Below, piece after piece: positions 44,974-53,167 of a DNA stretch of 64,000 nt; within the stretch, counting starts at the first letter, position 1; every line of letters starts with the position of its first letter. The DNA comes from Spirochaeta sp. UBA5339 (GTDB lineage: Bacteria > Spirochaetota > Spirochaetia > DSM-2461), in contig DHQL01000013.1 in assembly GCA_002408085.1 (NCBI GenBank), positions 105,699-169,698 of the forward strand, written 5' to 3'. Under the pieces are notes generated by a model. It was given only the letters and a program-made list of their open reading frames with translations, was not told the origin of the DNA and did no database searches. A program made the position numbers and the translations under genes.

Positions 44974-45771
44974 ATGAACAGTATAATCAAACCCTTAGCG
45001 GTACTTCTTCTTCTCTTTCTTCCCCTTTCCCTGATGGCACTGGATGTGCCGAAACTGGATGGACGGGTCAACGACAGGGCAGGAGTCTTCTCCCTCTCCC
45101 AGAAGCAGCAGCTGGAGCAGTATCTGGCAGCCCTGGAAAGCGAGACATCCGCTCAAATGGCGGTACTTACGGTGAAAAGCCTTAAGGGAGACAGTCTGGA
45201 ATCCTACTCCATCCGTGTTGTGGATGAGTGGAAGCTGGGACAGGCGGGAGAGGACAACGGCGTTCTCCTTCTGCTGGTTCTCGATGAGAGGAAGGTCCGC
45301 CTTGAGGTGGGTTACGGTCTGGAAGGAACCCTGACCGACGCCAAATCAGGCTACATCGTCAGAGAGGTGATGATTCCCTACTTTTCAAAGGGGGATTATG
45401 CCGGCGGTATCATGGCGGCGTCCAGCGCCGTAGCCGGTGTGATTACCGGAGGAAAGGATATCTCAGCCGCTGCCCTGCAGAAATCCCAGAAGAGCAGTCA
45501 GAGCTCCTCGGGAGGTTCGGGTATCGGCTTTCTGGTGATCCTCTTTGTGATTATCTTCAACTCCTTCGGACGGGTCGGCCGCAGGGGCAGGGGCGGAATC
45601 TTCCAGCTCCTTCTTCTTAACTCCCTGCTGAGCGGTTCAAGACGCTCCTACAGATCCGGAGGCTTCGGCGGAGGCCGGGGCGGCGGATTTGGAGGGGGAA
45701 GCTTCGGCGGAGGCGGCTTTGGCGGTGGAGGAGGCGGCTTCGGCGGAGGCGGTGCCTCGGGAAGCTGGTAA
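44974..45771 (+). CDS. Secreted/anchored TPM-domain protein with glycine-rich tail (YgcG type)
   Basis: This protein of about 265 residues has a signal peptide (ending SLMALD). The TPM domain (about residues 25-150) includes LDGRVNDRAGVFSLSQKQQLEQYL, VLLLLVLDERKVRLEVGYGLEG and YIVREVMIPYF. A hydrophobic segment (GIGFLVILFVIIFNSF) and about 55 residues of GGxFGGG repeats finish it. The ATG at 44974 has GGAGGA six bases upstream, while the GTG at 44968 overlaps the upstream stop. The Gly-rich coding region is antisense to the end of the NUDIX gene. Confidence 0.9.
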   Translation: MNSIIKPLAVLLLLFLPLSLMALDVPKLDGRVNDRAGVFSLSQKQQLEQYLAALESETSAQMAVLTVKSLKGDSLESYSIRVVDEWKLGQAGEDNGVLLLLVLDERKVRLEVGYGLEGTLTDAKSGYIVREVMIPYFSKGDYAGGIMAASSAVAGVITGGKDISAAALQKSQKSSQSSSGGSGIGFLVILFVIIFNSFGRVGRRGRGGIFQLLLLNSLLSGSRRSYRSGGFGGGRGGGFGGGSFGGGGFGGGGGGFGGGGASGSW

Positions 45772-46221
45772 TCTCAGTGCCGGGAGGGCCTGCCAGCCCT
45801 CCTCGCTGTAGAATCTCTTATCCAGCATATAGGTCACAACCCTTCTTATATAGGGAATCGTGCACTCCGGGAGACTGTCCATGGGGAACCAGCTGAGGTC
45901 CGAGCACTTCTCGGGTTCCCTGTTTACGGGTACTCCCTCCCATTTTTCAGTCATAAAAAACATATCCACCCTGACAGAGTCATCTGAGTTGCGGTGCATA
46001 AAGTGGACCGGCACCAGATCCTCCTCACGGACTGTTATCCCCGCCTCTTCAAAAGCCTCACGGATAATAGCGGCGGTAAAGGACTCTTCATCCTCCACGT
46101 GTCCTGCTATAAAGCTGTACTGACCGTCGCAGAAACCGGTGTTGGCCCTCTGCAGGAGCATTATTTCATTCCCCCTCTTCAGAATCAGGTAAGACGCCGG
46201 AGTATTGGAACAGCCGCTCAC
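45637..46221 (-). CDS. NUDIX hydrolase with Ala/Ser-rich C-terminal extension
   Basis: This protein of about 194 residues has a complete Nudix box, GHVEDEESFTAAIIREAFEEAGI (positions G, E, REAFEEAG intact). It probably hydrolyses a nucleoside diphosphate derivative. The GTG at 46221 overlaps the stop of the chromate-transporter gene (GTGA). The Nudix fold seems complete by about residue 150. The last 45 or so residues (RGTASAEAASSTAKAASAEA and onward) are low complexity and are encoded antisense to the glycine repeats of the TPM gene. The tail is therefore either real or the effect of a lost stop codon. Confidence 0.85.
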   Translation of the reverse strand: MSGCSNTPASYLILKRGNEIMLLQRANTGFCDGQYSFIAGHVEDEESFTAAIIREAFEEAGITVREEDLVPVHFMHRNSDDSVRVDMFFMTEKWEGVPVNREPEKCSDLSWFPMDSLPECTIPYIRRVVTYMLDKRFYSEEGWQALPALRLPASRGTASAEAASSTAKAASAEASPSKSAAPASAEASGSVGAS

Positions 46222-46778
46222 AGCAGCACCATCCCGGCAACAGCGGCCGCGGCAATATAGACAATGGGATGGAACTTCCACTTCAGAAAGCCGAATCCGA
46301 TAATCACAAATATAAGGATATTCACAGGCGGAATGAGGTCCGCCCAGTTTCCGCTCTCCTGAAAGACTCTCCAGGGGATAACGGCTACGGTAATTACATT
46401 GAAGGCCGCAGTGGCGATCAGTCCGGTTACCGCAGGTCTCAGACCCTTCAGTATCGACTGCACAAGGGGCTTTTCGTTGAAGTGGAGAAAGTACCGGGCC
46501 ACCAGAACGATAATGATCAGGGATGGGCTGACCAGTCCCAGAGTTGCCGCCAGGGATCCGCCGATTCCCGCCTGCTCCAGCCCCACATAGGTTGCCATAT
46601 TGACCCCGATGGGACCGGGGGTTGATTCGGAAACCGCCACCATATGGAAGAAGCGGTCCAGTGTGAACCAGCCCCGCTCAAGGGCCTCGCTCTGGAGAAG
46701 GGGAAGGGCGGCCAGACCGCCGCCGATGGTAAAAAGCCCGATTTTAAAGAAGATCAGGTAGAGGGAAATATATGTCAT
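46218..46778 (-). CDS. chrA: Half-size chromate transporter, subunit B
   Basis: This 186-residue CHR-domain protein has about five or six membrane helices. It contains FFKIGLFTIGGGLAALPLL near the N-terminus and STPGPIGVNMATYVG, the two conserved CHR motifs. The ATG at 46778 overlaps the stop of the upstream half, and the longer frame to 46907 was rejected. Paired short CHR proteins form a heterodimer with opposite topologies and export chromate or another anion. The real substrate is not proven for this clade. Confidence 0.9.
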   Translation of the reverse strand: MTYISLYLIFFKIGLFTIGGGLAALPLLQSEALERGWFTLDRFFHMVAVSESTPGPIGVNMATYVGLEQAGIGGSLAATLGLVSPSLIIIVLVARYFLHFNEKPLVQSILKGLRPAVTGLIATAAFNVITVAVIPWRVFQESGNWADLIPPVNILIFVIIGFGFLKWKFHPIVYIAAAAVAGMVLL

Positions 46779-47377
46779 TTTCTCTCCCTCCCTTTCAGGA
46801 AGAACGCTGCTCCGCCCAGGGAGGCAGAAATCAGGACGGCAATAATCGGAGAGATACCGGCAAATCCGACGGCTGCGAAGGCTCCCAGGCAGATCAGGAG
46901 TCCCCATATATTTTTGACGGTCTTCTGTGCAAACTTCCAGACCGATGAGATCAGCAGAACCGCGACGGCAATATTTACCCCCTTAAGAGCCTTTTGTACG
47001 AGAGGATACTCGTCAAAACGGTCCAGAAAACTGGCAATCAGTATGATAATAATCAGTGAGGGAGTGATCATGCCCAGTGTGGCGGCCACGGCGCCGGGGA
47101 TACCGGCAGTCTTGTATCCGGTAAAGGTGGCCACATTGATTGCGATGATTCCCGGGGTGGACTGGCCAATGGCGTAGTAGTCGAGGAGCTCCTCCTCGCT
47201 GACCCATGCCTTCTTTTCGGAGAGCTCCTTCTCCAGAAGGGGAAGCATGGCATAGCCTCCGCCGAAGCTGACGGAGCCAATTTTGAAAAACGTTACATAG
47301 AGTTCTCTCAGTACAGAGATCCGCATGGTTTCCTCGTTACTCATCTGTTGATTGTCCTGATAGTGGATTGTCCGCAT
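46775..47377 (-). CDS. chrA: Half-size chromate transporter, subunit A
   Basis: This CHR-domain protein has 200 residues or slightly fewer. It contains FFKIGSVSFGGGYAMLPLLEKEL and QSTPGIIAINVATFTGYKTAG. Three in-frame ATGs lie near the N-terminus (residues 1, 12 and 18). The third has GAGGA about 5 nt upstream and would start MRISVLRELYVTF. The first has GAGG about 5 nt upstream. It is the first gene of a three-gene unit: CHR A, CHR B, NUDIX. Confidence 0.9.
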   Translation of the reverse strand: MRTIHYQDNQQMSNEETMRISVLRELYVTFFKIGSVSFGGGYAMLPLLEKELSEKKAWVSEEELLDYYAIGQSTPGIIAINVATFTGYKTAGIPGAVAATLGMITPSLIIIILIASFLDRFDEYPLVQKALKGVNIAVAVLLISSVWKFAQKTVKNIWGLLICLGAFAAVGFAGISPIIAVLISASLGGAAFFLKGRERK

Positions 47378-47461
47378 TGTAACCTCATATCCCCGGTAGG
47401 GTTCAATCCCCTGTGAGAATTTTCGATACAGTGGTTGTGCCGGTACGGGTGGAATCCGGGC

Positions 47462-47487
47462 AAAAGAAAAGCCGCCGGAAGACCGGC
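47462..47487 (-). terminator. Terminator of the gene at 47522
   Basis: GCCGG and CCGGC with a 4-nt loop are followed on the minus strand by GGCTTTTCTTTT. It sits 35 nt past the stop codon. Confidence 0.75.
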
Positions 47488-47521
47488 AGCTGCATGTTAG
47501 ATCATTTTCAGATCAAAGCTT

Positions 47522-48565
47522 TTACCAGAGAATATGCTTATATGAAAGTGCCAGTCTGTGAATCCTGATATAGTCATCTTCATACTCTCTGTTTCTGAAG
47601 TAGTTGTAGTAGATGGTATCTTCGGTGTACTTCTTCTGGTTCTCCAACTGAAGCAGGATGGTCAGGCTGTTCTTCTCGTTGAAGGACAGATTGACCACAG
47701 GACCGAATTTGACATGAACCCATGCGGAGTTCCAGTCGGCTGTATCATCCTTGGATATATCCGCGGCACGGCCGACACGCTGTGTTGTCTCAACCAGAAA
47801 TCCCACGGTGTCCACCATCTTGGGCATCTGGTATCCCAGAAGGTAGGTTCCCTGATAGAGAAGGCCGTTGAAGTTCTCTCCCTTGTCGGCCTTCCACTGC
47901 CAGGCGTCATCGTTGCCGGCGGCGGTAAAGTTGATGTAGTTGAACTTTGCGTCGGCCACCATTACAACATGGTTCCACTCACCGGGCCAGATGGCGGCAA
48001 AGTCAAACTGAAAGGTACCGCTGGCCCAGGTTTCCATGGCTACACCGGGGAAGGCCTTCTGTTCGGGTTTTCCTGTACCGTCGTTGTTCAGACCGATACC
48101 GTTGAATCCCAGACCATACCATCCTGTTCCGATGGAGTAGCCGGCGCTGAAGTTCAGAAAGGCGATGGGCTCAATGGTGGCGCTTGTTTCAATATACGCA
48201 ACAACAGGAGCGATGTATCCCTTCATCTGAAAGCTTACATTATTGTTGCTTGTGAGAGGACCTGATCCCTGAAGAAAGGGGAGGGTTACCTTGTGTCCCG
48301 CATAGAGCTGCAGCTCTATGGCGCCCCATCCGGAACCTAGCTCGCGGCCGGGGTCGTCACCGATGGCTGTGTAATCGGAAGGCAGAGAAGTAGGACTGTA
48401 GGTGGGGAGCTCGAATTTATCACCATTCTGCCCCTCATTGCTGTCGAGGTAGTAGGCGAACTCTGCGCCCCAGAATGTCTGGTGGGTGATTCCATCAACT
48501 GCGGAAACCGCAGAGATGCTGAAGACGGCAAGAAGCAGGGCTATTAAATACTTTTTCAAAATCAC
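47522..48565 (-). CDS. Putative outer-membrane barrel protein
   Basis: This 347-residue protein has a signal peptide (residues 1-22, ending AVSA). The body is beta-rich with alternating hydrophobic residues and many Gly/Asn/Tyr. The C-terminus is aromatic (IHRLALSYKHILW). WGAIELQLYAGHKVTLPFLQGSGPL and other strands suggest a porin-like or surface protein; no family is recognised. It is monocistronic with a terminator downstream. It could be a spirochaete-specific outer-membrane antigen. Confidence 0.75.
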   Translation of the reverse strand: MILKKYLIALLLAVFSISAVSAVDGITHQTFWGAEFAYYLDSNEGQNGDKFELPTYSPTSLPSDYTAIGDDPGRELGSGWGAIELQLYAGHKVTLPFLQGSGPLTSNNNVSFQMKGYIAPVVAYIETSATIEPIAFLNFSAGYSIGTGWYGLGFNGIGLNNDGTGKPEQKAFPGVAMETWASGTFQFDFAAIWPGEWNHVVMVADAKFNYINFTAAGNDDAWQWKADKGENFNGLLYQGTYLLGYQMPKMVDTVGFLVETTQRVGRAADISKDDTADWNSAWVHVKFGPVVNLSFNEKNSLTILLQLENQKKYTEDTIYYNYFRNREYEDDYIRIHRLALSYKHILW

Positions 48566-48673
48566 TCTCTCTTGTGTGTAAAATATGTGTAGGTTAAGTG
48601 TAGAAAAGTTGTGTTTATGATATACCGAAAGAGCAGAGAGGTAAATCGAATTTCATGAAATAGATGTTAAAGA

Positions 48674-48691
48674 GGACCGCCCGGGCGGTCC
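48674..48691 (-). terminator. Perfect 18-bp palindrome after the small gene at 48698
   Basis: GGACCGCC and GGCGGTCC flank a CG centre. On the minus strand it is followed by TCTTTAA. It is probably the terminator of the 54-residue gene. Confidence 0.55.
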
Positions 48692-48697
48692 GGAGAG

Positions 48698-48862
48698 TCA
48701 GTCTTTCCAGTCTACAAGGATCTTTTCACTGCCCATCTTCTCCCTGGCCAGTGCCGCCAGGTTCAGCAGTTCCTTCTTGCAGCAGTCAATGGTTTTGCCC
48801 TCATTAAGACGTTTTGTCAGTTCATCGGCGAATTCCCTGACGGTGATCAATTTCTCAGACAT
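48698..48862 (-). CDS. 54-residue conserved-looking small protein
   Basis: This short minus-strand ORF starts with ATG after AAAGGA (about 9 nt) and ends 7 nt before a palindromic terminator, which together argue that it is a real gene. The protein begins MSEKLITVREFADELTKRL and is predicted to be entirely helical and soluble. A CC pair sits in the middle (TIDCCKKELLNLAALAREKMG). No family is recognised. It may be a small regulatory or RNA-binding protein. It is divergent from the methyltransferase. Confidence 0.65.
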   Translation of the reverse strand: MSEKLITVREFADELTKRLNEGKTIDCCKKELLNLAALAREKMGSEKILVDWKD

Positions 48863-49026
48863 AGGTTTCCATCCTTTATTGAAATCTGGTTTAATTTTAA
48901 CACATGCTGTTCACCCCTTCCAAATTTTATTATCATGGAACCATGCTTTGTCCTCAATGCCTCTCGGATAAGGGCTGTTCCTGTCTGACTGATGAACGCT
49001 CGCCTCTCAAAAATGAGAGAACAAGA

Positions 49027-49623
49027 ATGATCTCAAACTACTATGAACCCCTTCTTGAAGAGGGACATGAAGAGTTCGAGAGGCTGGGATGGGAAAGTGC
49101 TGCGGCTCAAAACCGCCGCTATGATATTATGCTGGAGACAGTCGGCTTTGACGGCATGTCCCTCCTTGATGTGGGCTGCGGTTTGGGAAGTCTGATGACG
49201 GCGGTAAAAAACAGGGGATGGAAGACCGAATACCGGGGGATCGACCTTATGCCTGAGATGGTGGAAGAGGCCAGGGAGAAACATCCGGAACAGGAGTGGC
49301 ACTGCGGTGATCTCTTCTCGGAAAACCCCTTTAATCAGGAAAGCTTCGATATTGTCTATGCCTCGGGAATCTTCAATCTGGACCTCGGCAACAATCTGGA
49401 TTTTCTGGATAAAGCCCTCGGATGTTTTAGCTCTCTGGCGAAGTCTCATATCTGTTTTAATCTGCTCAGTGAGCATTCCATGGACAAGGAAGATGGGTAT
49501 TTCTACTACAGAGAAGTTGATGTCCGCAGGGTTATAGCCCGAAATCCGGAGCTGGAGCAGGGGAGGCTCAGAATTGAACACTCCTACCTGCCCAACGATA
49601 TGACGGTTATTATTTCACTGTAA
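49027..49623 (+). CDS. SAM-dependent methyltransferase (class I)
   Basis: This 198-residue Rossmann methyltransferase has motif I as SLLDVGCGLGSL (near residue 45), the acidic residue of motif II in YRGIDLMPEM, and a later FDIVYASGIFNL. The start MISNYYEPLLEEGHEEFERLGW fits the family N-terminus. The frame is open further upstream: an ATG at 48943 would add MLCPQCLSDKGCSC, a small Cys-rich extension whose reality is uncertain. The substrate is unknown. Confidence 0.85.
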   Translation: MISNYYEPLLEEGHEEFERLGWESAAAQNRRYDIMLETVGFDGMSLLDVGCGLGSLMTAVKNRGWKTEYRGIDLMPEMVEEAREKHPEQEWHCGDLFSENPFNQESFDIVYASGIFNLDLGNNLDFLDKALGCFSSLAKSHICFNLLSEHSMDKEDGYFYYREVDVRRVIARNPELEQGRLRIEHSYLPNDMTVIISL

Positions 49624-49628
49624 AATAT

Positions 49629-51242
49629 CTATCTGAAACGGTTCATAATATAGTCGGTAACCTCTTTCAGGCTGCTGATCTGCCGTGAGGAATTTCCCGA
49701 CCGGACAAAGAATTTCTCGGTTTTGCCGCTTCCCTTCTCATTGCTGACAAGATAGAGAGGCTCTTCTCCCTTTCTTATCTGGATTCTGCAGATCTCTTTA
49801 CCATTTATCTCGGGGAAATCCACCTTGATATTGCTTACAGGATAGGCCACTCCGAACATATTCGACAACAGGGTTCTCAGGTGCAGCTCGTAATAGTCCT
49901 TTCCCGGTTCCTTGAGACAGTCGTAGTCTTTATCAAGACCAAGTATTTCACCGTCATCCTTAACTCCGATCAGCAGAGTTCCGCCGTCGCTGTTGCTGAA
50001 GGCGGAGATGGATTTCATGATCACCTGCTCCATCACCTTACTGGGAGTCTCCTCCCGGTAGTCCCAGCGCATGGATGACTTGAACTCGCAGTAGAGGTTC
50101 TCCCCCAGCAGGATCTGCTGCTTTACCTTCTCCTCCTCCGAGATGATAAGCTGCTTCTGAATTACCTTTCTGTAGTCGTTGAACAGGAGAAAAAAGTATC
50201 CTGTTATCAGGGCGGATACCAGGGCGAAGATGACCAGCAGGGGACTCTGGAGCCGGGAAAGAATCATACTGGACTCTGGAGTATATCCGCCCATTATAAT
50301 GGAAGAGTCCAACAGATTTACCTTTGAGTACTGGATCCACCAGGAGCTGTTTTCAAGCATAATCCGGGTCACATCGCCGGGAGGATTCGAGGGATCGCTT
50401 CCCAGATCATAGATGTTTTTGATAATTGCAGCGTCCAGAGGATCCTTGTTGGGCTCAAGCTCTTCGGGAATCTCACCGGGGCTTCTTCTTACATTCATCA
50501 GATCCTTGATGGCGTAGGAGACGTAGTCTTCCTCATTTAGAATGACAAAAACCACTGTGTCCTCGTTCACCGAGTACTCGGAAACAGTCTCCGCCAGCTG
50601 CTGCAGGGAGTAGTCAATCCACATTTCCAGATAGTTCTCACTGTTGCTGTAGAGGCGGTAATAGATGGTTATGCCTTCCTGGTTCTGATTGGGGAGTGTG
50701 TAGCTCTCACTAAGCCTCAGAGGGCTGAACTGCCTTGACAGGGCGGGATTAATATAATCCTGTAGGCTTGCATAGTTCATGCCGGCCTCCTCTCGGAGGG
50801 TTGTCAGAGAGTCTTCAGACTCACTGTCAGTTAAATAGACATCTACCGTATTGTCTTCTTCTCTGACAACATTCAGTTCCCTCCCGCTGCTGTCCTTCAG
50901 TGTCAGGGAGCTGACCATATTTTCGTTTCTTACAAGAAACCCGAGGTTCTCTCTATAGCTTTCCGGGTCTCCCAGACTGTCAATGCCGCCAAGCTGGACC
51001 CAGAGGGCGGAGATCTTATATGTGGTAAGGATGGGCTCGTATATTCTGTTGATTGCCTGAATGGTCATTCGGGAATCGTTGGTGAATATCTGCTGAGCCA
51101 GAGACCTCTGCATTTGACTGCTGCTGATATAGACAATAAGGCTGATCATCAAAAGGAGAAATACTCCCGGTACGCTGCTCTTCCAGATAAGCTGACGGTG
51201 GGTGGGACCTTTTCTCCAGTTGAATCTGATTCTGCTGTTCAA
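49629..51242 (-). CDS. Two-TM extracytoplasmic sensor fused to a cytoplasmic Schlafen/AlbA_2 domain
   Basis: This 537-residue protein has helix 1 at about residues 24-42, an extracytoplasmic region of about 290 residues with Cache-like character (VVREEDNTVDVYLTD, GESYTLP-like strands), and helix 2 at about residues 332-353. A short coiled linker leads to a C-terminal AlbA_2 domain. That domain starts LGENLYCEFKSSM and includes AFSNSDGGTLLIGVKDDGEILGL. AlbA_2 domains are usually found in soluble putative nucleic-acid-binding or ATP-binding regulators. Coupling one to a membrane sensor suggests a receptor whose output acts on nucleic acid. No HAMP or kinase module is present. Confidence 0.85.
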   Translation of the reverse strand: MNSRIRFNWRKGPTHRQLIWKSSVPGVFLLLMISLIVYISSSQMQRSLAQQIFTNDSRMTIQAINRIYEPILTTYKISALWVQLGGIDSLGDPESYRENLGFLVRNENMVSSLTLKDSSGRELNVVREEDNTVDVYLTDSESEDSLTTLREEAGMNYASLQDYINPALSRQFSPLRLSESYTLPNQNQEGITIYYRLYSNSENYLEMWIDYSLQQLAETVSEYSVNEDTVVFVILNEEDYVSYAIKDLMNVRRSPGEIPEELEPNKDPLDAAIIKNIYDLGSDPSNPPGDVTRIMLENSSWWIQYSKVNLLDSSIIMGGYTPESSMILSRLQSPLLVIFALVSALITGYFFLLFNDYRKVIQKQLIISEEEKVKQQILLGENLYCEFKSSMRWDYREETPSKVMEQVIMKSISAFSNSDGGTLLIGVKDDGEILGLDKDYDCLKEPGKDYYELHLRTLLSNMFGVAYPVSNIKVDFPEINGKEICRIQIRKGEEPLYLVSNEKGSGKTEKFFVRSGNSSRQISSLKEVTDYIMNRFR

Positions 51243-51305
51243 ATAGTTCTCCTGTCTTCTATTATGCTTCTTAAATCAATCTCGGGATACGGGGGATACA
51301 GAAAA

Positions 51306-51917
51306 TCATGCTGTGTAGCTTTCCGGTTTCGCCAGGTGGGCTTCGGGGTGGATCACCTCTTTCAGGACTTTCTTTTCATACTTCAGAAGGGTTCCAGGGT
51401 GGAGATAGGGTTCGTCCCATAGCTTTTCGATGGGTCTGGATTCCAGAATCTTTGTAATCATTTTGATAATCACCGTATGGGTCACAAGAAGGACGGGACC
51501 CTGGTCTTTTGAAATCCGGTCAAGGAATTCTCTTACCCGTTTCTCCAGGTTATCCATGGACTCGGCACCCTCCAGGGTAAACTCCCCGGGATTGTTCCAG
51601 AAACGGTTCTGTGCTTCCGTTTCCTCCTCGTTCAGGTCGCTGTGGGTCTTGCCCTGCAGAAGTCCCAGGGATACCTCTTTGAGACCGTCATCATAAACAG
51701 TCTTGTCCGTTGAGGGATTCAGTATTTCAAGGGTCTGTCTGGTCCTTCCCAGAGGGCTGCAGTAGACCGCCGAGAAGTGCAGGTCTTTGAGTCTCTCTCT
51801 CTGGATTTCGGTTCGCCGGATTCCGGTTTCTGTTAAAGGAGAGTCCAGCTGTCCCTGATAGCGTTTCTCGCTGTTCCAGATGGTCTCTCCATGTCTCATA
51901 ATGTACAGATTGCTCAT
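51306..51917 (-). CDS. Histidine phosphatase family protein (phosphoglycerate mutase-like)
   Basis: This protein of about 203 residues has the N-terminal catalytic motif YIMRHGETIWNSEKRYQGQLDSPLTETG, a conserved YCSPLGRTRQT block, and the second catalytic His in LLVTHTVIIK. These are the CobC/GpmB-type features of small histidine phosphatases. The substrate may be a phosphosugar, an alpha-ribazole phosphate or another small phosphoester. The ATG at 51917 (MSNLYIMRHG) is preferred; the frame opens three codons earlier. Confidence 0.9.
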   Translation of the reverse strand: MSNLYIMRHGETIWNSEKRYQGQLDSPLTETGIRRTEIQRERLKDLHFSAVYCSPLGRTRQTLEILNPSTDKTVYDDGLKEVSLGLLQGKTHSDLNEEETEAQNRFWNNPGEFTLEGAESMDNLEKRVREFLDRISKDQGPVLLVTHTVIIKMITKILESRPIEKLWDEPYLHPGTLLKYEKKVLKEVIHPEAHLAKPESYTA

Positions 51918-52000
51918 GGAGACCATTCTGACAAATTCCGTGATAAAAAAATAGACTCTTTTTCTTGTACTGTGAATATTCAGAAACTAATATTAAATGT

Positions 52001-53167
52001 ATGTTTTTCAGAACGAATAAGCAGAGCCTCCGTGAAGAGTATCTGGATAAACTGCTGGCAGATCAGAATGTTCATAACTATAAGCATATGAATGATGTCT
52101 CCCTGCTGATGGTGTTCCTTTCCGCCCTTATGCTGCTGCAGCATGTTTATTTTCCACAGAAGGGTGAGCTTCCCGAGTATGCCAGATCCTACATCTTTAT
52201 CTATGGATCTCTGATCGTTCTGGGAATTGTTTTTATTATATCCAAAGCAGTAATCGGCAGAACGAAGATCAGATTCCCTGAAATAGTGAAAAAGAGGATG
52301 ATGCTCCTCTATCTCTATCTGCTTTCGGTCTTTTTTGTTGGTCTAACTTATGTTGACCTTCACTTCACAATGGATCTTTCGGGCTTTATTATTGTCATCC
52401 TCTTTCTCAGTACCATGATCTGGCAGGGAGCCCTTGAATTTTCACTGGTATCGGGATTTGCCCTTCTGATGCTTTATCTCTCTTTTCAGCTTATTGCGCC
52501 CTATAAACAGATGCAGTTTCAGCACTATGTTCAGGGCCTTGTCTATTATGCACTGAGTATGGTCCTCTTCAGAAGCCTTTCGGGCATTAGAATGGAGAAC
52601 TTCCTTAACAGAATCAATCTTGAGGGACAGTACCGGATGCTGGAAACAGAGAGCGCCACTGACCCTCTGACAGGACTCTACAACAGAAGGTATATGAAAG
52701 AGGAGCTTCAGAAGGAGCTCTCCCGCAGCGAACGTTCGGGACACTGTTTCAGTATAGTTCTTCTTGATATGGATCATTTTAAGAAAATCAACGACAGTTA
52801 CGGCCATGTAACGGGAGATGAAGTTCTCAGAGAACTGGCCCGGATTTTGAGAGAGGCTGTCAGACTTTCAGACAAGGTCTTTCGATTCGGAGGAGAGGAA
52901 TTCCTGATTCTCCTTCCCGACAGCAAAGGGGAGGACGCCTTCACCCAGGCAGAGAGAATCAGAGAGAAGGTTGAGAACTTCCCCTTTACAGGTCTCCGCC
53001 GAAAAACCACCATAAGCATCGGCATCGCTCAGAGCGGAGAGGACTGCACCCTTGAATATCTGATCCATCAGGCCGACAAGGGGCTCTATACGGCCAAGAA
53101 GAAGGGCCGGAACCGGGTCGTCTGGCTTGGTGAAACCGGAGTGAAAGGCTCCTGTGATGAGGACTAG
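52001..53167 (+). CDS. Membrane diguanylate cyclase (GGDEF)
   Basis: This protein of about 388 residues has about six membrane helices (residues 30-200) and a GGDEF domain. The active site is FRFGGEEF (near residue 306 of this start). The RxxD inhibitory site RLSD is correctly placed five residues upstream. No PAS domain is visible, so input must come through the membrane region. The frame opens at 51965, but neither start has a clear ribosome binding site. Its stop codon shares CTAG with the converging TPR gene. Confidence 0.9.
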   Translation: MFFRTNKQSLREEYLDKLLADQNVHNYKHMNDVSLLMVFLSALMLLQHVYFPQKGELPEYARSYIFIYGSLIVLGIVFIISKAVIGRTKIRFPEIVKKRMMLLYLYLLSVFFVGLTYVDLHFTMDLSGFIIVILFLSTMIWQGALEFSLVSGFALLMLYLSFQLIAPYKQMQFQHYVQGLVYYALSMVLFRSLSGIRMENFLNRINLEGQYRMLETESATDPLTGLYNRRYMKEELQKELSRSERSGHCFSIVLLDMDHFKKINDSYGHVTGDEVLRELARILREAVRLSDKVFRFGGEEFLILLPDSKGEDAFTQAERIREKVENFPFTGLRRKTTISIGIAQSGEDCTLEYLIHQADKGLYTAKKKGRNRVVWLGETGVKGSCDED

